Shown: one piece after another, positions 1 through 8,539 of the stretch
Position numbering within the stretch: position 1 is the stretch's first letter
How the letters are laid out: each line of letters begins with the position of its first letter
Origin: Nitrospirillum iridis
Lineage (GTDB): Bacteria; Pseudomonadota; Alphaproteobacteria; Azospirillales; Azospirillaceae
Direction: 5' to 3'
DNA length: 64,000 nt
NCBI RefSeq assembly: GCF_014205765.1
Contig: NZ_JACIIZ010000021.1
Location: forward strand, 1 to 64,000
The notes under the pieces: generated by a model
The model's input: only the letters and a program-made list of their open reading frames with translations
The model's database searches: none
What the model was told of the DNA's origin: nothing
Position numbers and translations under genes: made by a program

Positions 1-200
1 CTCCTATGCGCTACCGGGACAACCCGATTGCCAGCACATCACTGGGGTCCCTATTGGGCGCCGATACGGGGTCCCGTTACGCTGCCGATTGACAGGCCGG
101 TCGTCCGGAAAGGCCGGCACCGCCGGGTCGTCACGATAGCTGTACGCGGCCATGGGTGCGTCCGGCATGGTGGAACATCTGGCACGACTGTACCCCGCGC

Positions 201-887
201 CTACACGCCCAGCCAGCGCAAGCCGCCGGGCAGGTCGCCCGCGGCGTAGTCCACCTGCAGCACCCGCCGGCGATCGGGCCGGGCGGCGACGGCGGAGGCG
301 TGCAGGATCAAGGTGGCGTAGAGCCAGATGTCCCCGGGCTCCGCCAGGCAGGCGGCCTGACCGCAGCGGCGGACGGCGTCGGCGATGTCGGCTTCCGCCA
401 CGCGGCCCAGGCGATGGGAACCGGGCGCCACCAACAGGGGGGCGTTATCCGGCCCCACGGGGTCCAGGTGAATCCGCAGGGTGGCCATGCCGGCCAGCAG
501 GTCGGCCGGGGGCGCCACATGGGTCAGGCCATCCTTCACGCTCCACGGTCCATAGCCCGGCACCTCCACCCGCTCGGCCACGGCGATGGTCCGGTCCTGA
601 TGCCAACCCAGCGCCCAGTTGTTGGCCACGCTCTTGTCGAACAGGACGGCCCGCACCGGCCGGGCATCGGCGCCCAGGGCGGAGGCGGCCAAGCGGCCCA
701 CCGGTCCAGCGGTGTCGAGGAAGGCGGCCAACCCGGGAACATCCCGAAGGCGCACGCCGGCGCGGGCGGCGGGAACGCCGGTCAATACCCGTGTCAAATG
801 CTCAAGCTCGACGGGGGAGAGGGCCGCCGCGTACCACTGGACGCCATCACGGGCGAGGGTCAGGGGAACATGAACATGCCTGTCCAT
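201..887 (-). CDS. PhyH-like Fe(II)/2-oxoglutarate dioxygenase
   Basis: Predicted 228-residue non-haem iron dioxygenase of the phytanoyl-CoA dioxygenase superfamily; these enzymes hydroxylate diverse small molecules with O2 and 2-oxoglutarate. Visible support: a WHQDRT segment supplying the HxD iron ligands (H96, D98), a distal ILHAS histidine (H196) and an arginine cluster (R206-208) where the 2-oxoglutarate carboxylate is normally bound; 'PGSHRLG' just before the distal part is also typical of the family. The frame is open further upstream, but the ATG at 887 gives a start at MDRHVHV that removes an unlikely 22-residue extension. It is the last gene of a minus-strand pair with the LysR gene, 73 bases away. 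The substrate cannot be inferred. Confidence 0.72.
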   Translation of the reverse strand: MDRHVHVPLTLARDGVQWYAAALSPVELEHLTRVLTGVPAARAGVRLRDVPGLAAFLDTAGPVGRLAASALGADARPVRAVLFDKSVANNWALGWHQDRTIAVAERVEVPGYGPWSVKDGLTHVAPPADLLAGMATLRIHLDPVGPDNAPLLVAPGSHRLGRVAEADIADAVRRCGQAACLAEPGDIWLYATLILHASAVAARPDRRRVLQVDYAAGDLPGGLRWLGV

Positions 888-960
888 GGCTGGGGGAGCT
901 CGCAGGATCAGCGGACCAACATCATCGGAACTATATCGGGCATCTGGCGGCATCGCGCCT

Positions 961-1923
961 TCATTCCGACCGAAGTCCGCATCCTACACGCATCCCGAAA
1001 GCGGACATCTCCGCGTCTGGACGGGGTGGCAAACTCGTGCCAACGGGAGACCCGACAACCCGCTCCACGAAGTCCGCGAACGCCCGCGCCTTGGCACTTG
1101 CGAGGCGTCCCGTCGGAAAGACCGCCCAGAGGTCGATCTTCGGAAGCTCCCAATCTTCAAGCACCCGCGTGACCTCGCCGGTCCGTAGTTCCGGCCAGAA
1201 CATCCAGTCTGAGGCGACAGCCAACCCCATGTCAGCCTTGACCGCCGCGCGAATGCCTTCGGCTGCGCTGAACTGAACCCGGCCGGAGACCACGACAGAC
1301 GCCTCGGTTCCGTCCCTGCGGAATGTCCAGCTACTGCCGAGCTGGGCATAGATGACCGCCTGATGCGCGGCGATATCCGCAGGCACCTGCGGCACGCCGT
1401 GCTTTCCGAGATAGGCGGGTGTTGCAACCACCGACCGCCGGCCGGTTGCAAGAAGGCGGGCGACGGCCGAAGAGTCGGCGAGATCGCCCATGCGAAGCGC
1501 TATGTCGATGCCTTCGGACACGAGATCGATCACCCGGTCGTCGAGAACGATGTCCACGTCCAAGTCGGGGTGCTTCGCCATGAATTCCGGTAGGCGCGGA
1601 ATGACCATGAGTCTCGCGAATGTCGTGGCGGCGCAAATGCGAAGTCGACCTGAAAGTCCGGCGCCGGCACCCTTCGCTTCCAGTTCGGCCTCGTCCGCTT
1701 CATGGATGGCGGTCTTGGCTCGTTCGTAAAAGCGCACCCCGGCGTCAGTAGGCGACAGCCCGTGGGTCGATCGAATGAGCAGGCGGACCTGCAACCGGTC
1801 TTCCAATTGCGCGATCGTCTTCGAGATGGCGGGCTGGCCGACCCCGATCTGACGGGCCGCCCGCGAGAAGGAACCGGTCTCAACCACGCGCACGAACGCG
1901 GTCATCGCCTGCAGTCTGTCCAT
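961..1923 (-). CDS. LysR-family transcriptional regulator
   Basis: 320-residue LysR-type regulator. Residues about 1-60 form the winged HTH (MDRLQAMTAFVRVVETGSFS, then AARQIGVGQPAISKTIAQLE), and residues about 90-300 form the periplasmic-binding-protein-like effector domain ('LRICAATTFARLMVIPRLPEF', 'DIALRMGDLADSS'). The pattern is close to the CrgA/AaeR-like subgroup that often controls a divergent oxidoreductase cluster. It is transcribed away from the GST-crotonase-peroxiredoxin-SDR genes, with about 100 bases between them. A perfect dyad begins two bases upstream of its start codon (1925-1947), so autoregulation and control of the divergent genes are both likely. The inducer is unknown. 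Confidence 0.9.
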   Translation of the reverse strand: MDRLQAMTAFVRVVETGSFSRAARQIGVGQPAISKTIAQLEDRLQVRLLIRSTHGLSPTDAGVRFYERAKTAIHEADEAELEAKGAGAGLSGRLRICAATTFARLMVIPRLPEFMAKHPDLDVDIVLDDRVIDLVSEGIDIALRMGDLADSSAVARLLATGRRSVVATPAYLGKHGVPQVPADIAAHQAVIYAQLGSSWTFRRDGTEASVVVSGRVQFSAAEGIRAAVKADMGLAVASDWMFWPELRTGEVTRVLEDWELPKIDLWAVFPTGRLASAKARAFADFVERVVGSPVGTSLPPRPDAEMSAFGMRVGCGLRSE

Positions 1924-1924
1924 C

Positions 1925-1947
1925 GCTTATTCCTTTTCAGAATAAGC
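1925..1947. promoter_or_regulatory. Probable LysR operator (dyad)
   Basis: Perfect inverted repeat with 8-base arms, GCTTATTC and GAATAAGC, separated by 7 bases (CTTTTCA). The AT-rich arms contain the T-N11-A geometry usual for LysR boxes. It lies immediately upstream of the lysR start codon and about 80 bases upstream of the divergent GST gene. Confidence 0.6.
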
Positions 1948-2029
1948 ATTATCGCCTCAAGCCGCCTGCCGCAAGGGTCTCGGAATAGTCATAACCCTCT
2001 CCAACGAACGCGATCCGATGGAGACAAAC

Positions 2030-2650
2030 ATGATCGAAGTACACGCCTTTGCCACCCCCAACAGCGTCAAGGTGGCGATCGCGCTTGAGGAACTCGGCCT
2101 TCCCTACGAACTGAGGGCGGTCAACGTCCGCAAGGGCGAACAGAAGGAAGAGGCGTTCGTCACGCTTAATCCGAACGGCAAGGTACCTGTCCTGGTGGAT
2201 GACGGTTTCGTCCTGACGGAAAGCGCCGCGATCCTGGTTCATCTTGCGGAACGGACTGGCAAACTGTTGCCAAGCGATGGTGAAAGCCGTGCCCGGGTCT
2301 TCGAGCAGCTTTTCTTCCATGCCTCGGCCCTGAGCCCCGCCTTCGGCAATGCCGGCTTCTTCAAGCGCTTCTCGCCGGACCCGCAGCCGATCGCCGAAGC
2401 ACGTTTCGCGACGGAAGCCGAACGCATCCTCGGCCTGCTCGATCGCAGGCTTGCCGACCAGGCTTTCATAGTCGGCGAGGCGTTCACCATCGCCGACATC
2501 GCCCATTTCGGATGGCTGTGGCGTCGGCAATTCCCTGGCCTGACGCTGGATGGCCGCCCGCACCTTTCCCGCTGGTACCAGACGATAGCGGAGCGCCCCG
2601 CCGTCCAGCGCGCCATATCCCGCGTCGAAGCCCTCGTGCCCGCCGCCTGA
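2030..2650 (+). CDS. Glutathione S-transferase family protein
   Basis: About 206 residues, the usual length for a cytosolic GST. The N-terminal thioredoxin-like half reads HAFATPNSVKVAIALEELGL and carries the glutathione-binding 'NPNGKVPVLVDDG' and 'LTESAAILVHLAE' (the cis-Pro and Glu-Ser motifs). The C-terminal helical half has 'FTIADIAHFGWLWR' (N-capping box with Asp). An ATG at 2018 is in frame, but GGAGA at 2020-2024 sits 5 bases before the ATG at 2030, so the shorter start is preferred. It is the first gene of the plus-strand run divergent from lysR. It probably conjugates glutathione to an electrophile; substrate unknown. Confidence 0.88.
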   Translation: MIEVHAFATPNSVKVAIALEELGLPYELRAVNVRKGEQKEEAFVTLNPNGKVPVLVDDGFVLTESAAILVHLAERTGKLLPSDGESRARVFEQLFFHASALSPAFGNAGFFKRFSPDPQPIAEARFATEAERILGLLDRRLADQAFIVGEAFTIADIAHFGWLWRRQFPGLTLDGRPHLSRWYQTIAERPAVQRAISRVEALVPAA

Positions 2651-2690
2651 TCCTCCCCCCCCCGCCATCCCCATCCAAACCCAAAGGAAA

Positions 2691-3467
2691 ATGATCGTGT
2701 CCAACTTCGAAACCTACAAGAACAGCTTCCCGAACGCCCGCCTGACCCGGTCGCCAAGCGGCGTCCTTGAGGTCGCGCTCCACACCGATGGCGGCAAGCT
2801 CGTCTTCAACGGCCATACCCATGAGCAGTTCGTCGAGCTCTTCCATCAGATCGGTTCCGATGCCGAGAACCGCGTCGTCATCCTGACCGGCTCGGGAGAT
2901 GCCTTCATGGATGTGATCAACCCCGAGGGTTTCGATTTCTTCTCGCCGCGCGGCTACGACAAGATCCTGCGTGAGGGCAAGAAAGTCCTCATGAACATCC
3001 TCGATATCGAAGTGCCGATGATCAGCGCCCTGAACGGGCCGGTCCTGCTGCATTCGGAATACGCCCTGCTGACGGACATCATTCTCGCCACACCGGAAAC
3101 CGTCTTCCAGGACAAGCCGCACTTCGATTTCGGCATCGTCCCCGGCGACGGCGTGAACCTGCTCTGGCCGGAAGTGATCGGCAGTATCCGCGGCCGCCAC
3201 TTCATCCTGACCCGCCAGGTCCTCGACGCGCAGACGGCCAAGGACTGGGGGGTGGTGAACGAGATCGTCCCGGCCGATGGCTTGCTCGTCCGTGCCCATG
3301 AGATCGCCGAGGGTATCGCCGCCCTTCCGCCGCTCACCAGCCGATACACCCGCATCGCCCTGACGCAGAAGCTGCGCCGGCTCATCGACGAAGGCGCGGG
3401 CTATGGCTTGGCGCTTGAAGGCATCAGCGCGGCCGACGTGGCCCGGTCCATCGCCAGCAATGGCTGA
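2691..3467 (+). CDS. Enoyl-CoA hydratase/isomerase (crotonase) family protein
   Basis: 258 residues with the crotonase fold: 'VVILTGSGDAFMDV' near residue 62, the oxyanion-hole segment 'PMISALNGPVLLHSEYALLTDIILAT' around residues 108-133, and 'HFDFGIVPGDGVNLLWPEVIG'. The usual paired Glu residues of true enoyl-CoA hydratases are not obvious, so it may be a beta-diketone hydrolase-like or isomerase member rather than a fatty-acid beta-oxidation enzyme. GTG at 2697 is an alternative start with better spacing from AAGGA at 2684-2688. It follows the GST by 40 bases and precedes the peroxiredoxin-like gene, as one likely transcription unit. Confidence 0.82.
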   Translation: MIVSNFETYKNSFPNARLTRSPSGVLEVALHTDGGKLVFNGHTHEQFVELFHQIGSDAENRVVILTGSGDAFMDVINPEGFDFFSPRGYDKILREGKKVLMNILDIEVPMISALNGPVLLHSEYALLTDIILATPETVFQDKPHFDFGIVPGDGVNLLWPEVIGSIRGRHFILTRQVLDAQTAKDWGVVNEIVPADGLLVRAHEIAEGIAALPPLTSRYTRIALTQKLRRLIDEGAGYGLALEGISAADVARSIASNG

Positions 3468-3528
3468 TCATCAGCCCAACCCGACCCGCCCAGGCCGATA
3501 AATGCCCGACAGGTCAAGGAGCGAAACC

Positions 3529-4206
3529 ATGACGCTTCAATCCAAGCTCGACGCTTTCAAAGCCGACTTCGAGGCCGGCAAACCGCCCTACAATGTTCCT
3601 TATTCGGTGGTGGAAACCATGCACCGCGCCACCACCGAACTCATCGCCTCAGGCGCGGCCCAACGGGCCTTGAAGGCAGGCGACGAGTTGCCCACCTTCC
3701 GCCTCTCCGACCCGGATGGCAACACGGTCTCCTCTGCCGATCTGCTTTCCAGCGGACCTCTGGTCATCAGCTTCTATCGTGGGGTCTGGTGCCCCTACTG
3801 CAACATGGAACTCCAGGCGCTGCAGGAGGCACTGCCGACATTCCAGGAACTCGGCGCAAGCCTGCTGGCGATCTCGCCGCAGAACCCGGTCAACAGCCGC
3901 AAGTCGGTCAGGCGGAACAAGCTGACCTTCCCGATTTTGTCGGACCCGCGCAACGACGTCGCCGCCGCCTTCGGCCTGCGCTTCGAAATGCCGGACTACC
4001 TGATCGAACTCTACAAGTCGCTCAAGAACGACCTTCCGGCCTTCAACGGCAATCCGAGTTGGACCCTGCCGATGCCCGCCCGCTATGTCGTCGGACAAGG
4101 CGGCGCCATCCTCTACGCGGAGGTCAATCCGGACTATACCCGCCGCCCGGAGCCGGAAGACATGCTGCCGGCCCTGCGCCTCGCGGCAACCCGCGCCGCC
4201 GCCTGA
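3529..4206 (+). CDS. Peroxiredoxin-like (AhpC/TSA family) protein
   Basis: About 225 residues with a thioredoxin fold. The GVWCPYC motif supplies a CxxC pair (C88, C91), preceded by 'PTFRLSDPDGNTVSSADLL' and followed by 'FPILSDPRNDVAAAFGL', which is the standard peroxiredoxin-like layout. The CxxC instead of a lone peroxidatic Cys is typical of the 'peroxiredoxin-like family' seen in proteobacterial LysR-linked clusters, so it may be a disulfide reductase or a peroxidase. The frame opens at 3502, but AAGGAG at 3517-3522 is ideally placed for the ATG at 3529. A strong hairpin follows the gene. Confidence 0.85.
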   Translation: MTLQSKLDAFKADFEAGKPPYNVPYSVVETMHRATTELIASGAAQRALKAGDELPTFRLSDPDGNTVSSADLLSSGPLVISFYRGVWCPYCNMELQALQEALPTFQELGASLLAISPQNPVNSRKSVRRNKLTFPILSDPRNDVAAAFGLRFEMPDYLIELYKSLKNDLPAFNGNPSWTLPMPARYVVGQGGAILYAEVNPDYTRRPEPEDMLPALRLAATRAAA

Positions 4207-4225
4207 TCCCATTCACCCCTAATGG

Positions 4226-4249
4226 CCTCCGCTTCTTCGGAAGCGGGGG
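4226..4249 (+). terminator. Hairpin after peroxiredoxin-like gene
   Basis: Ten-base stem (CCTCCGCTTC with GAAGCGGGGG, one G.U pair) closed by a TTCG tetraloop, followed by GAGGGACTTTT. It may terminate or attenuate transcription before the SDR gene; the GAGGGA just after it also looks like that gene's ribosome-binding site. Confidence 0.6.
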
Positions 4250-4264
4250 TGAGGGACTTTTCCA

Positions 4265-4978
4265 TTGAAGAGAACTTTCCTGGTCACCGGCGCCAGCAAG
4301 GGCATCGGCCTTGCGCTGGCGCACCGGCTCGCGAATAGCGGGCATAGTGTCATCGGCGTCGCTCGAAACACGACCGAGGCCTTTCCCGGGAGGCTCCATG
4401 CGCTCGACCTCTCCGATCGCGCCTCCATTGATGAACTCGCGAAGATCATTCGGGATACTGGCGTCGATGGCGTCGTCAACAATGTCGGGCTCGTGCGGGC
4501 CGAGTCGCTCGGCGATGTCACGGTCGAAAATCTTGATGAGGTCATGCGGATCAATCTGCATCCAGCCCTTTTGGTGACGCAGGCGGCCCTGCCCGGCATG
4601 AGGTTGCGCGGCTGGGGCCGGATCATGAACATCTCCAGTCTCACGGTTCTCGGCGCCGTGCAGCGGACAAGCTACGCCGCCGCCAAGGCCGCGCTCGTCA
4701 GCTTCACGCGAAGCTGGGCTCTGGAACTCGCTCCGACCGGGATCACTGTGAACGCGGTCTCTCCGGGGCCGACCGAGACGGAACTGTTCCGGGCGAACAA
4801 TCCTGTCGGCGGCGAAGGCGAGGCGAGGTATCTCTCCGGGGTTCCAATGGGGAGGTTTGGAAAGCCTGAAGAGATCGCCGGGGCGATTGACTACCTGCTA
4901 TCGGAAGATGCCGGGTTCATCACCGGCCAGACGCTGCATGTCGATGGCGGGGCATCAATCGGAAGGTCTTCACTGTAG
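4265..4978 (+). CDS. SDR-family NAD(P)-dependent oxidoreductase
   Basis: 237-residue classical short-chain dehydrogenase/reductase. It has the Rossmann TGASKGIG motif at residues 8-15, a 'VVNNVG' NNAG-equivalent, and the catalytic S-Y-K set with Y137 and K141 in SYAAAKAA; 'NAVSPGPTETELF' and the terminal 'TGQTLHVDGGASI' complete the family signature. The start is a TTG preceded by GAGGGA, 6 bases upstream. It is the last gene of the run begun by the GST gene, although the hairpin at 4226-4249 may partly uncouple it. The substrate cannot be read from the sequence. Confidence 0.9.
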   Translation: MKRTFLVTGASKGIGLALAHRLANSGHSVIGVARNTTEAFPGRLHALDLSDRASIDELAKIIRDTGVDGVVNNVGLVRAESLGDVTVENLDEVMRINLHPALLVTQAALPGMRLRGWGRIMNISSLTVLGAVQRTSYAAAKAALVSFTRSWALELAPTGITVNAVSPGPTETELFRANNPVGGEGEARYLSGVPMGRFGKPEEIAGAIDYLLSEDAGFITGQTLHVDGGASIGRSSL

Positions 4979-5216
4979 GGTGGTCGCGGTCGGTTCAATC
5001 GCCGCTTCGGGCCGCGCGCCGCCATGCCCAACATGGTCCGACATCAAACGTTGGCGCCCGACGATTGCATGACCGCTTGGTGTCGTGCGGGCCGCCCGCG
5101 CCAAAGAGGGCACTTGGCGGCAAAGTGGCGGGCCACGACCGATAGCGATGATCACTACGTTTTCGCCGTGGCCCTATAACCCGCCATGGTTCGATCACGA
5201 ACCGGCTGTCGCACTA

Positions 5217-6203
5217 TCAGATTCCCGCGTCTGGATCGATCGTTGGTGAAAGTTTTTCGGCCCCCGACACGAAAAAATGGTGTTGCTTCTCTTTATCGAG
5301 ATAGTCAGATAGCGCCGAGCGAGCCGTAGCGAGGGTCTTGTAATACGTTCGGAAGGGCTCCGATATTTCCACCGCGCGCTCGCGCGACGGAGGCACTGGC
5401 AGCAGAATTTCGAGATAGCGTTTGCCCACGTCTTCTCGGTTCGTTTGCATAAAAATGATGCGGCGCCACTGATCGCGCACTACCCTAAGCGACAACGCCC
5501 AAAGCAGGTAGAACGGATCGAAATTTGCCTTCGGACCGGGACGAAGAACTATGACCTCTTTCGTCGTGACAACTCGTTCTTGCCCCGGAAGTAGAATGCA
5601 GAAGTCACCGATATTTTTTGACGTTCTCTCCGGACACAAGAGATCGAATGCCCGCAACCCTGAATCAGCGCCGCCCCAAAACTTCTTCGCGACTGATAAA
5701 GGAATTCGGTTCGTCGGGTTAATATTGACCAACCCAGCTCGAAGATCGGAAACCTTAATGTAGGGAACATCTCCAATCCGTTCGTCTTGCGACGGTGACC
5801 CGTGGCCGCCCCGGACCGTCAGGACGCCCCGCCCAATTAGGGCTCCTATTGAAGCGGTTTCGAAGCCCGAGAACTGCGGCTTCTTCATTGCTTCGTTGAA
5901 CTGGTCGCGGAAGCGATGGTCATAGTAGACGGGGACGGCACAACGGAGATCAATGTCCGCAGTAGGAATGAAGGTCAGAGTGTCGGTTTGCTGCCCCTTC
6001 GAGAGCGCCATTGCGTCTTCCGCCAGCCGGTCATCAATGGCATCCACAGCCGCGCCTGTTTCGGGATCAAGCTCTTGGACGCGCTTCCCCGTCGTCGGAT
6101 CAACTATCGGCAGGAGACGGCCGCCCTTGGTCAGGCCGCATGTCGGGGCGGTTGAAACCATAATCGTTTCGCTGGAAAACCAGTTTGGCTTGCGGATGCT
6201 CAT
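5217..6203 (-). CDS. Type I-like restriction specificity subunit with one visible TRD
   Basis: 328 residues. The first ~110 residues are unusual for an S subunit ('LPIVDPTTGKRVQELDPETG', 'VPVYYDHRFRDQFNEAM') and resemble an extension found with compact methylases. Residues about 112-300 look like one target-recognition domain: 'GDVPYIKVSDLRAG' and 'LLPVPPSRERAVEI' followed by a helical 'TYYKTLATARSALSDYLDKEK' spacer. Classical HsdS proteins of ~400 residues have two TRDs, so this may act as a half-S subunit or dimer. Its ATG overlaps the stop of the upstream methylase as ATGA, so the two are translationally coupled. It presumably directs the nuclease-methylase to its DNA site. No hsdR translocase gene is in the window. 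Confidence 0.75.
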   Translation of the reverse strand: MSIRKPNWFSSETIMVSTAPTCGLTKGGRLLPIVDPTTGKRVQELDPETGAAVDAIDDRLAEDAMALSKGQQTDTLTFIPTADIDLRCAVPVYYDHRFRDQFNEAMKKPQFSGFETASIGALIGRGVLTVRGGHGSPSQDERIGDVPYIKVSDLRAGLVNINPTNRIPLSVAKKFWGGADSGLRAFDLLCPERTSKNIGDFCILLPGQERVVTTKEVIVLRPGPKANFDPFYLLWALSLRVVRDQWRRIIFMQTNREDVGKRYLEILLPVPPSRERAVEISEPFRTYYKTLATARSALSDYLDKEKQHHFFVSGAEKLSPTIDPDAGI

Positions 6204-7900
6204 TTCGCCGTGCCCCTCTTCGCCGTCTTCTTCTTGGGAATGGCGGTCGAATCGAAATCAGTTTCGACATGGCCCACCTTCTCGAAAATGTAGAAATTCG
6301 TCTTGGCGCGACAGAATTCTTCGAATGCCTCCATGGGAATATTCAGCATACCCCGCAGTGCAAGTCGCCCATTCAGCCAATATGGAAGCCAACGATAGGA
6401 GTAGCTGAAGAAGTAGGTCTCAGGAAGAATTATACCAACGCGCCCACCGACACCAAGAAGCCGGTAACATTGCTCTAGGTAAACCAAGCCAATCTCAAGG
6501 TCGACGTGATCGTTCGGCCCTTTCATCGCAGCATAGGTGGAGATCGTATAGCCTGCTGCTCGGCAATCAGCTGCCTTGACTTTTAGGCTTTCGCCGAACG
6601 GCGGATTGGTGATCACGACCGTGAACTGTTCCAGCCCGAACTTCTCTGTCGGAGCGCCCAACTCTTGGCTTAGTTTCTGGTATTTAGCGGGCCAAAGGTT
6701 CGTCCGGATCGCGTCGCCCAGCAGGACGTGGGTGGAACCGTCGCGCATCGCGACCATGGTCGCCTTGGTCAGCTTGACCCCGATGTCGTCCTTATCCACA
6801 CCATAGAGGTTGTCGTTCGCCCACTTCACGAGATGATAGGCTTCGTTTTCGTTGGGGAACTCGCGCGACGCCACCTGACGAAGGGCTTCGACAACGAAGG
6901 CCCCCGATCCGCAAGCTGGATCAATCACCTTGTCGGCTGATGTAATCTCCATCGCCATCACAGCGGGTCGAACCACTCGAAGAGGTGTCAGGTACTGGCC
7001 TTCACCGCTCTTGAGTGCCGAAGTCCGGAAAATCTGAAATGCTTTCGCGAGTAGATCAACATCATCACCGAGAATTCGGAAAGGACTTAGCTCGGCAGCG
7101 ACTGCGAAAAGTGTATCATCGCTGAGGAATAGCTCTTCCCGGTCAGCGGCATTGAATATTCTCGTGCGCTGCTTGTGGAAATATTCCTTGTAGCTTTCTC
7201 GCACTTTGCTGGCGGTGATCGCCACCTTGGTCAGTGCATCGCCGTAGATTCTGAAATCAACCGGGTTGTCGCGATTGGCGGACCGGCTGGCTATAGCGTC
7301 ACTTTCGAGTTTCACCAGTAGGATATGCAGCAGTTCGCGAAGCTGATCTTCCCGCCTCACAACGTGAGGATCTGAAACCACGACCGTTGCCACGATACGC
7401 TTCAGCGCGCCGGATAGTTCGGCTTCGCTCGGCTGTCGCATAGTCTTCCAAGTCGGGGGAACATCCGGTGGCTGAGTTAGATCATCGGTGGGGTGAGGGA
7501 GGCCAGCGTTCTCAACGAATACCCACTCCGACTGGTGCCGCTTGTAGACTGCCAGCGTCTGGCTTCCATTCGTCCAGAAGCCCATTTTCGCCATGGGCTC
7601 GTTGCTGAGGTATCGCATGAGCTGAGACTTGCCATGCGCGATGTCTGGTGCCTTGAATTCGAAGATGACCTGAAGGGCGTACCATTCGCCGCTGTCATCG
7701 GCGAACGCTACTAAGTCTGCCGATCCACAAACCGCGTACTTCTGTCCCCGTTCTCTTTTCGTCAGATCGTGCGGAGTATCCGGAACTTGCCACTCTGGCC
7801 TCCAACGAAGCTGCGTCTCTTTCCACCCGAGACGCATCAAATCCTTAATGACCTGTTGCCGAACGGTTTCCTCTGGTTTCGTTGGTATCGCTTCTGCCAC
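6200..7900 (-). CDS. Fused restriction nuclease / N6-adenine DNA methyltransferase
   Basis: 566 residues with two activities in one chain. Residues about 10-125 resemble the HsdR_N nuclease fold: D62 in SADLVAF, E81-x-K83 in FEFKAP, and Q93 in SQLMRY, a complete PD-(D/E)XK set. A helical linker follows, then an HsdM-like gamma-class methylase: GQYLTP (301-306), motif I DPACGSGAF (327-335) and motif IV NPPF (432-435). The start codon is GTG. Together with the downstream specificity gene this is the layout of BcgI-like (type IIB/IIG) enzymes, where one polypeptide cuts and methylates and a separate subunit reads the site. Base composition is visibly lower in GC than the core genes, consistent with transfer. 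Confidence 0.82.
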   Translation of the reverse strand: MAEAIPTKPEETVRQQVIKDLMRLGWKETQLRWRPEWQVPDTPHDLTKRERGQKYAVCGSADLVAFADDSGEWYALQVIFEFKAPDIAHGKSQLMRYLSNEPMAKMGFWTNGSQTLAVYKRHQSEWVFVENAGLPHPTDDLTQPPDVPPTWKTMRQPSEAELSGALKRIVATVVVSDPHVVRREDQLRELLHILLVKLESDAIASRSANRDNPVDFRIYGDALTKVAITASKVRESYKEYFHKQRTRIFNAADREELFLSDDTLFAVAAELSPFRILGDDVDLLAKAFQIFRTSALKSGEGQYLTPLRVVRPAVMAMEITSADKVIDPACGSGAFVVEALRQVASREFPNENEAYHLVKWANDNLYGVDKDDIGVKLTKATMVAMRDGSTHVLLGDAIRTNLWPAKYQKLSQELGAPTEKFGLEQFTVVITNPPFGESLKVKAADCRAAGYTISTYAAMKGPNDHVDLEIGLVYLEQCYRLLGVGGRVGIILPETYFFSYSYRWLPYWLNGRLALRGMLNIPMEAFEEFCRAKTNFYIFEKVGHVETDFDSTAIPKKKTAKRGTAK

Positions 7901-8509
7901 GTTTAACGCCCTCGCATACGCCGCCGGTTTATAAAGGGGCTACCCCCTTTTCAAATAAATATCATATCTTCAATGAAGCGGGCTGCCCGTTTTTGGGATA
8001 TTTTTGATGGGCTGATAACCCCTCCGGTCGCGAAGAGTCGATTAGCAGCCTGAAAACGCTCCTCGCCTCACGCGACGAAGTGGGTTCGGTGAAGCCTTCA
8101 GCGCCCTAATGCACCATTGGGGCTGGGCGCCTCGTTTCACCAAGCTGTTTCGGGTGCGACCGGGAGGGAGCAGAGGCTGGTCTGCGGGTGGAAGCTGCCG
8201 CCGCAACGACCAATGCGTGGCGAGCATTCGAGGCCCCTGTTTACGCAGTAGTCGATCCGATTGCAGCGACCGCTCTTGCCGGTTTAGAGGCTGAATCGTC
8301 GATGGCCAGATAAAAGACCGCACATTGCGGCTCGGTCGGTCGATTGATTTTGCTTCGATTTTTCGTCCATCCGGCAATGTGCGGCCTTGGGGCGCAATGT
8401 GCGCCGTGCCGTCAGCCTATTGCTGAATAACCACCTTTTGCACATTTCCCGGCGGCGATGGCCGAGCGACGCATCGAATCCGCTTTCCATGCCAACTGCC
8501 ACATGATAG
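7901..8509. other. Gene-poor interval of the element, with hairpin
   Basis: No convincing gene. The segment next to the methylase start holds a hairpin (AAAGGGG at 7933-7939 with CCCCTTT at 7944-7950) and an AT-rich stretch at about 7945-8020 that could hold the methylase promoter. The rest contains only open frames rich in Arg/Leu/Pro without ribosome-binding sites and may be a decayed gene. Confidence 0.4.
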
Positions 8510-8521
8510 GTTACATGTAAC
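8510..8521. promoter_or_regulatory. Palindromic operator of the toxin-antitoxin operon
   Basis: GTTACATGTAAC is a perfect 12-base palindrome, 18 bases upstream of the antitoxin ATG at 8540. This is the expected position for autoregulatory binding by a MazE-type antitoxin or antitoxin-toxin complex. Confidence 0.55.
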
Positions 8522-8539
8522 TTATTGAAGGTCTGTGTC

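Noticed and set aside
44-75. Two GGGGTCCC copies 24 bases apart
   Set aside because: Only two copies at the window edge; no evident function.
152-1276. Long plus-strand reading frames over the PhyH and LysR genes
   Set aside because: Arg/Pro/Gly-rich shadow frames of GC-rich minus-strand genes; no ribosome-binding site or recognisable domain.
8042-8377. 111-residue minus-strand frame in the element
   Set aside because: Low-complexity Arg/Leu/Pro content and no start signal; possible decayed gene but not supported.
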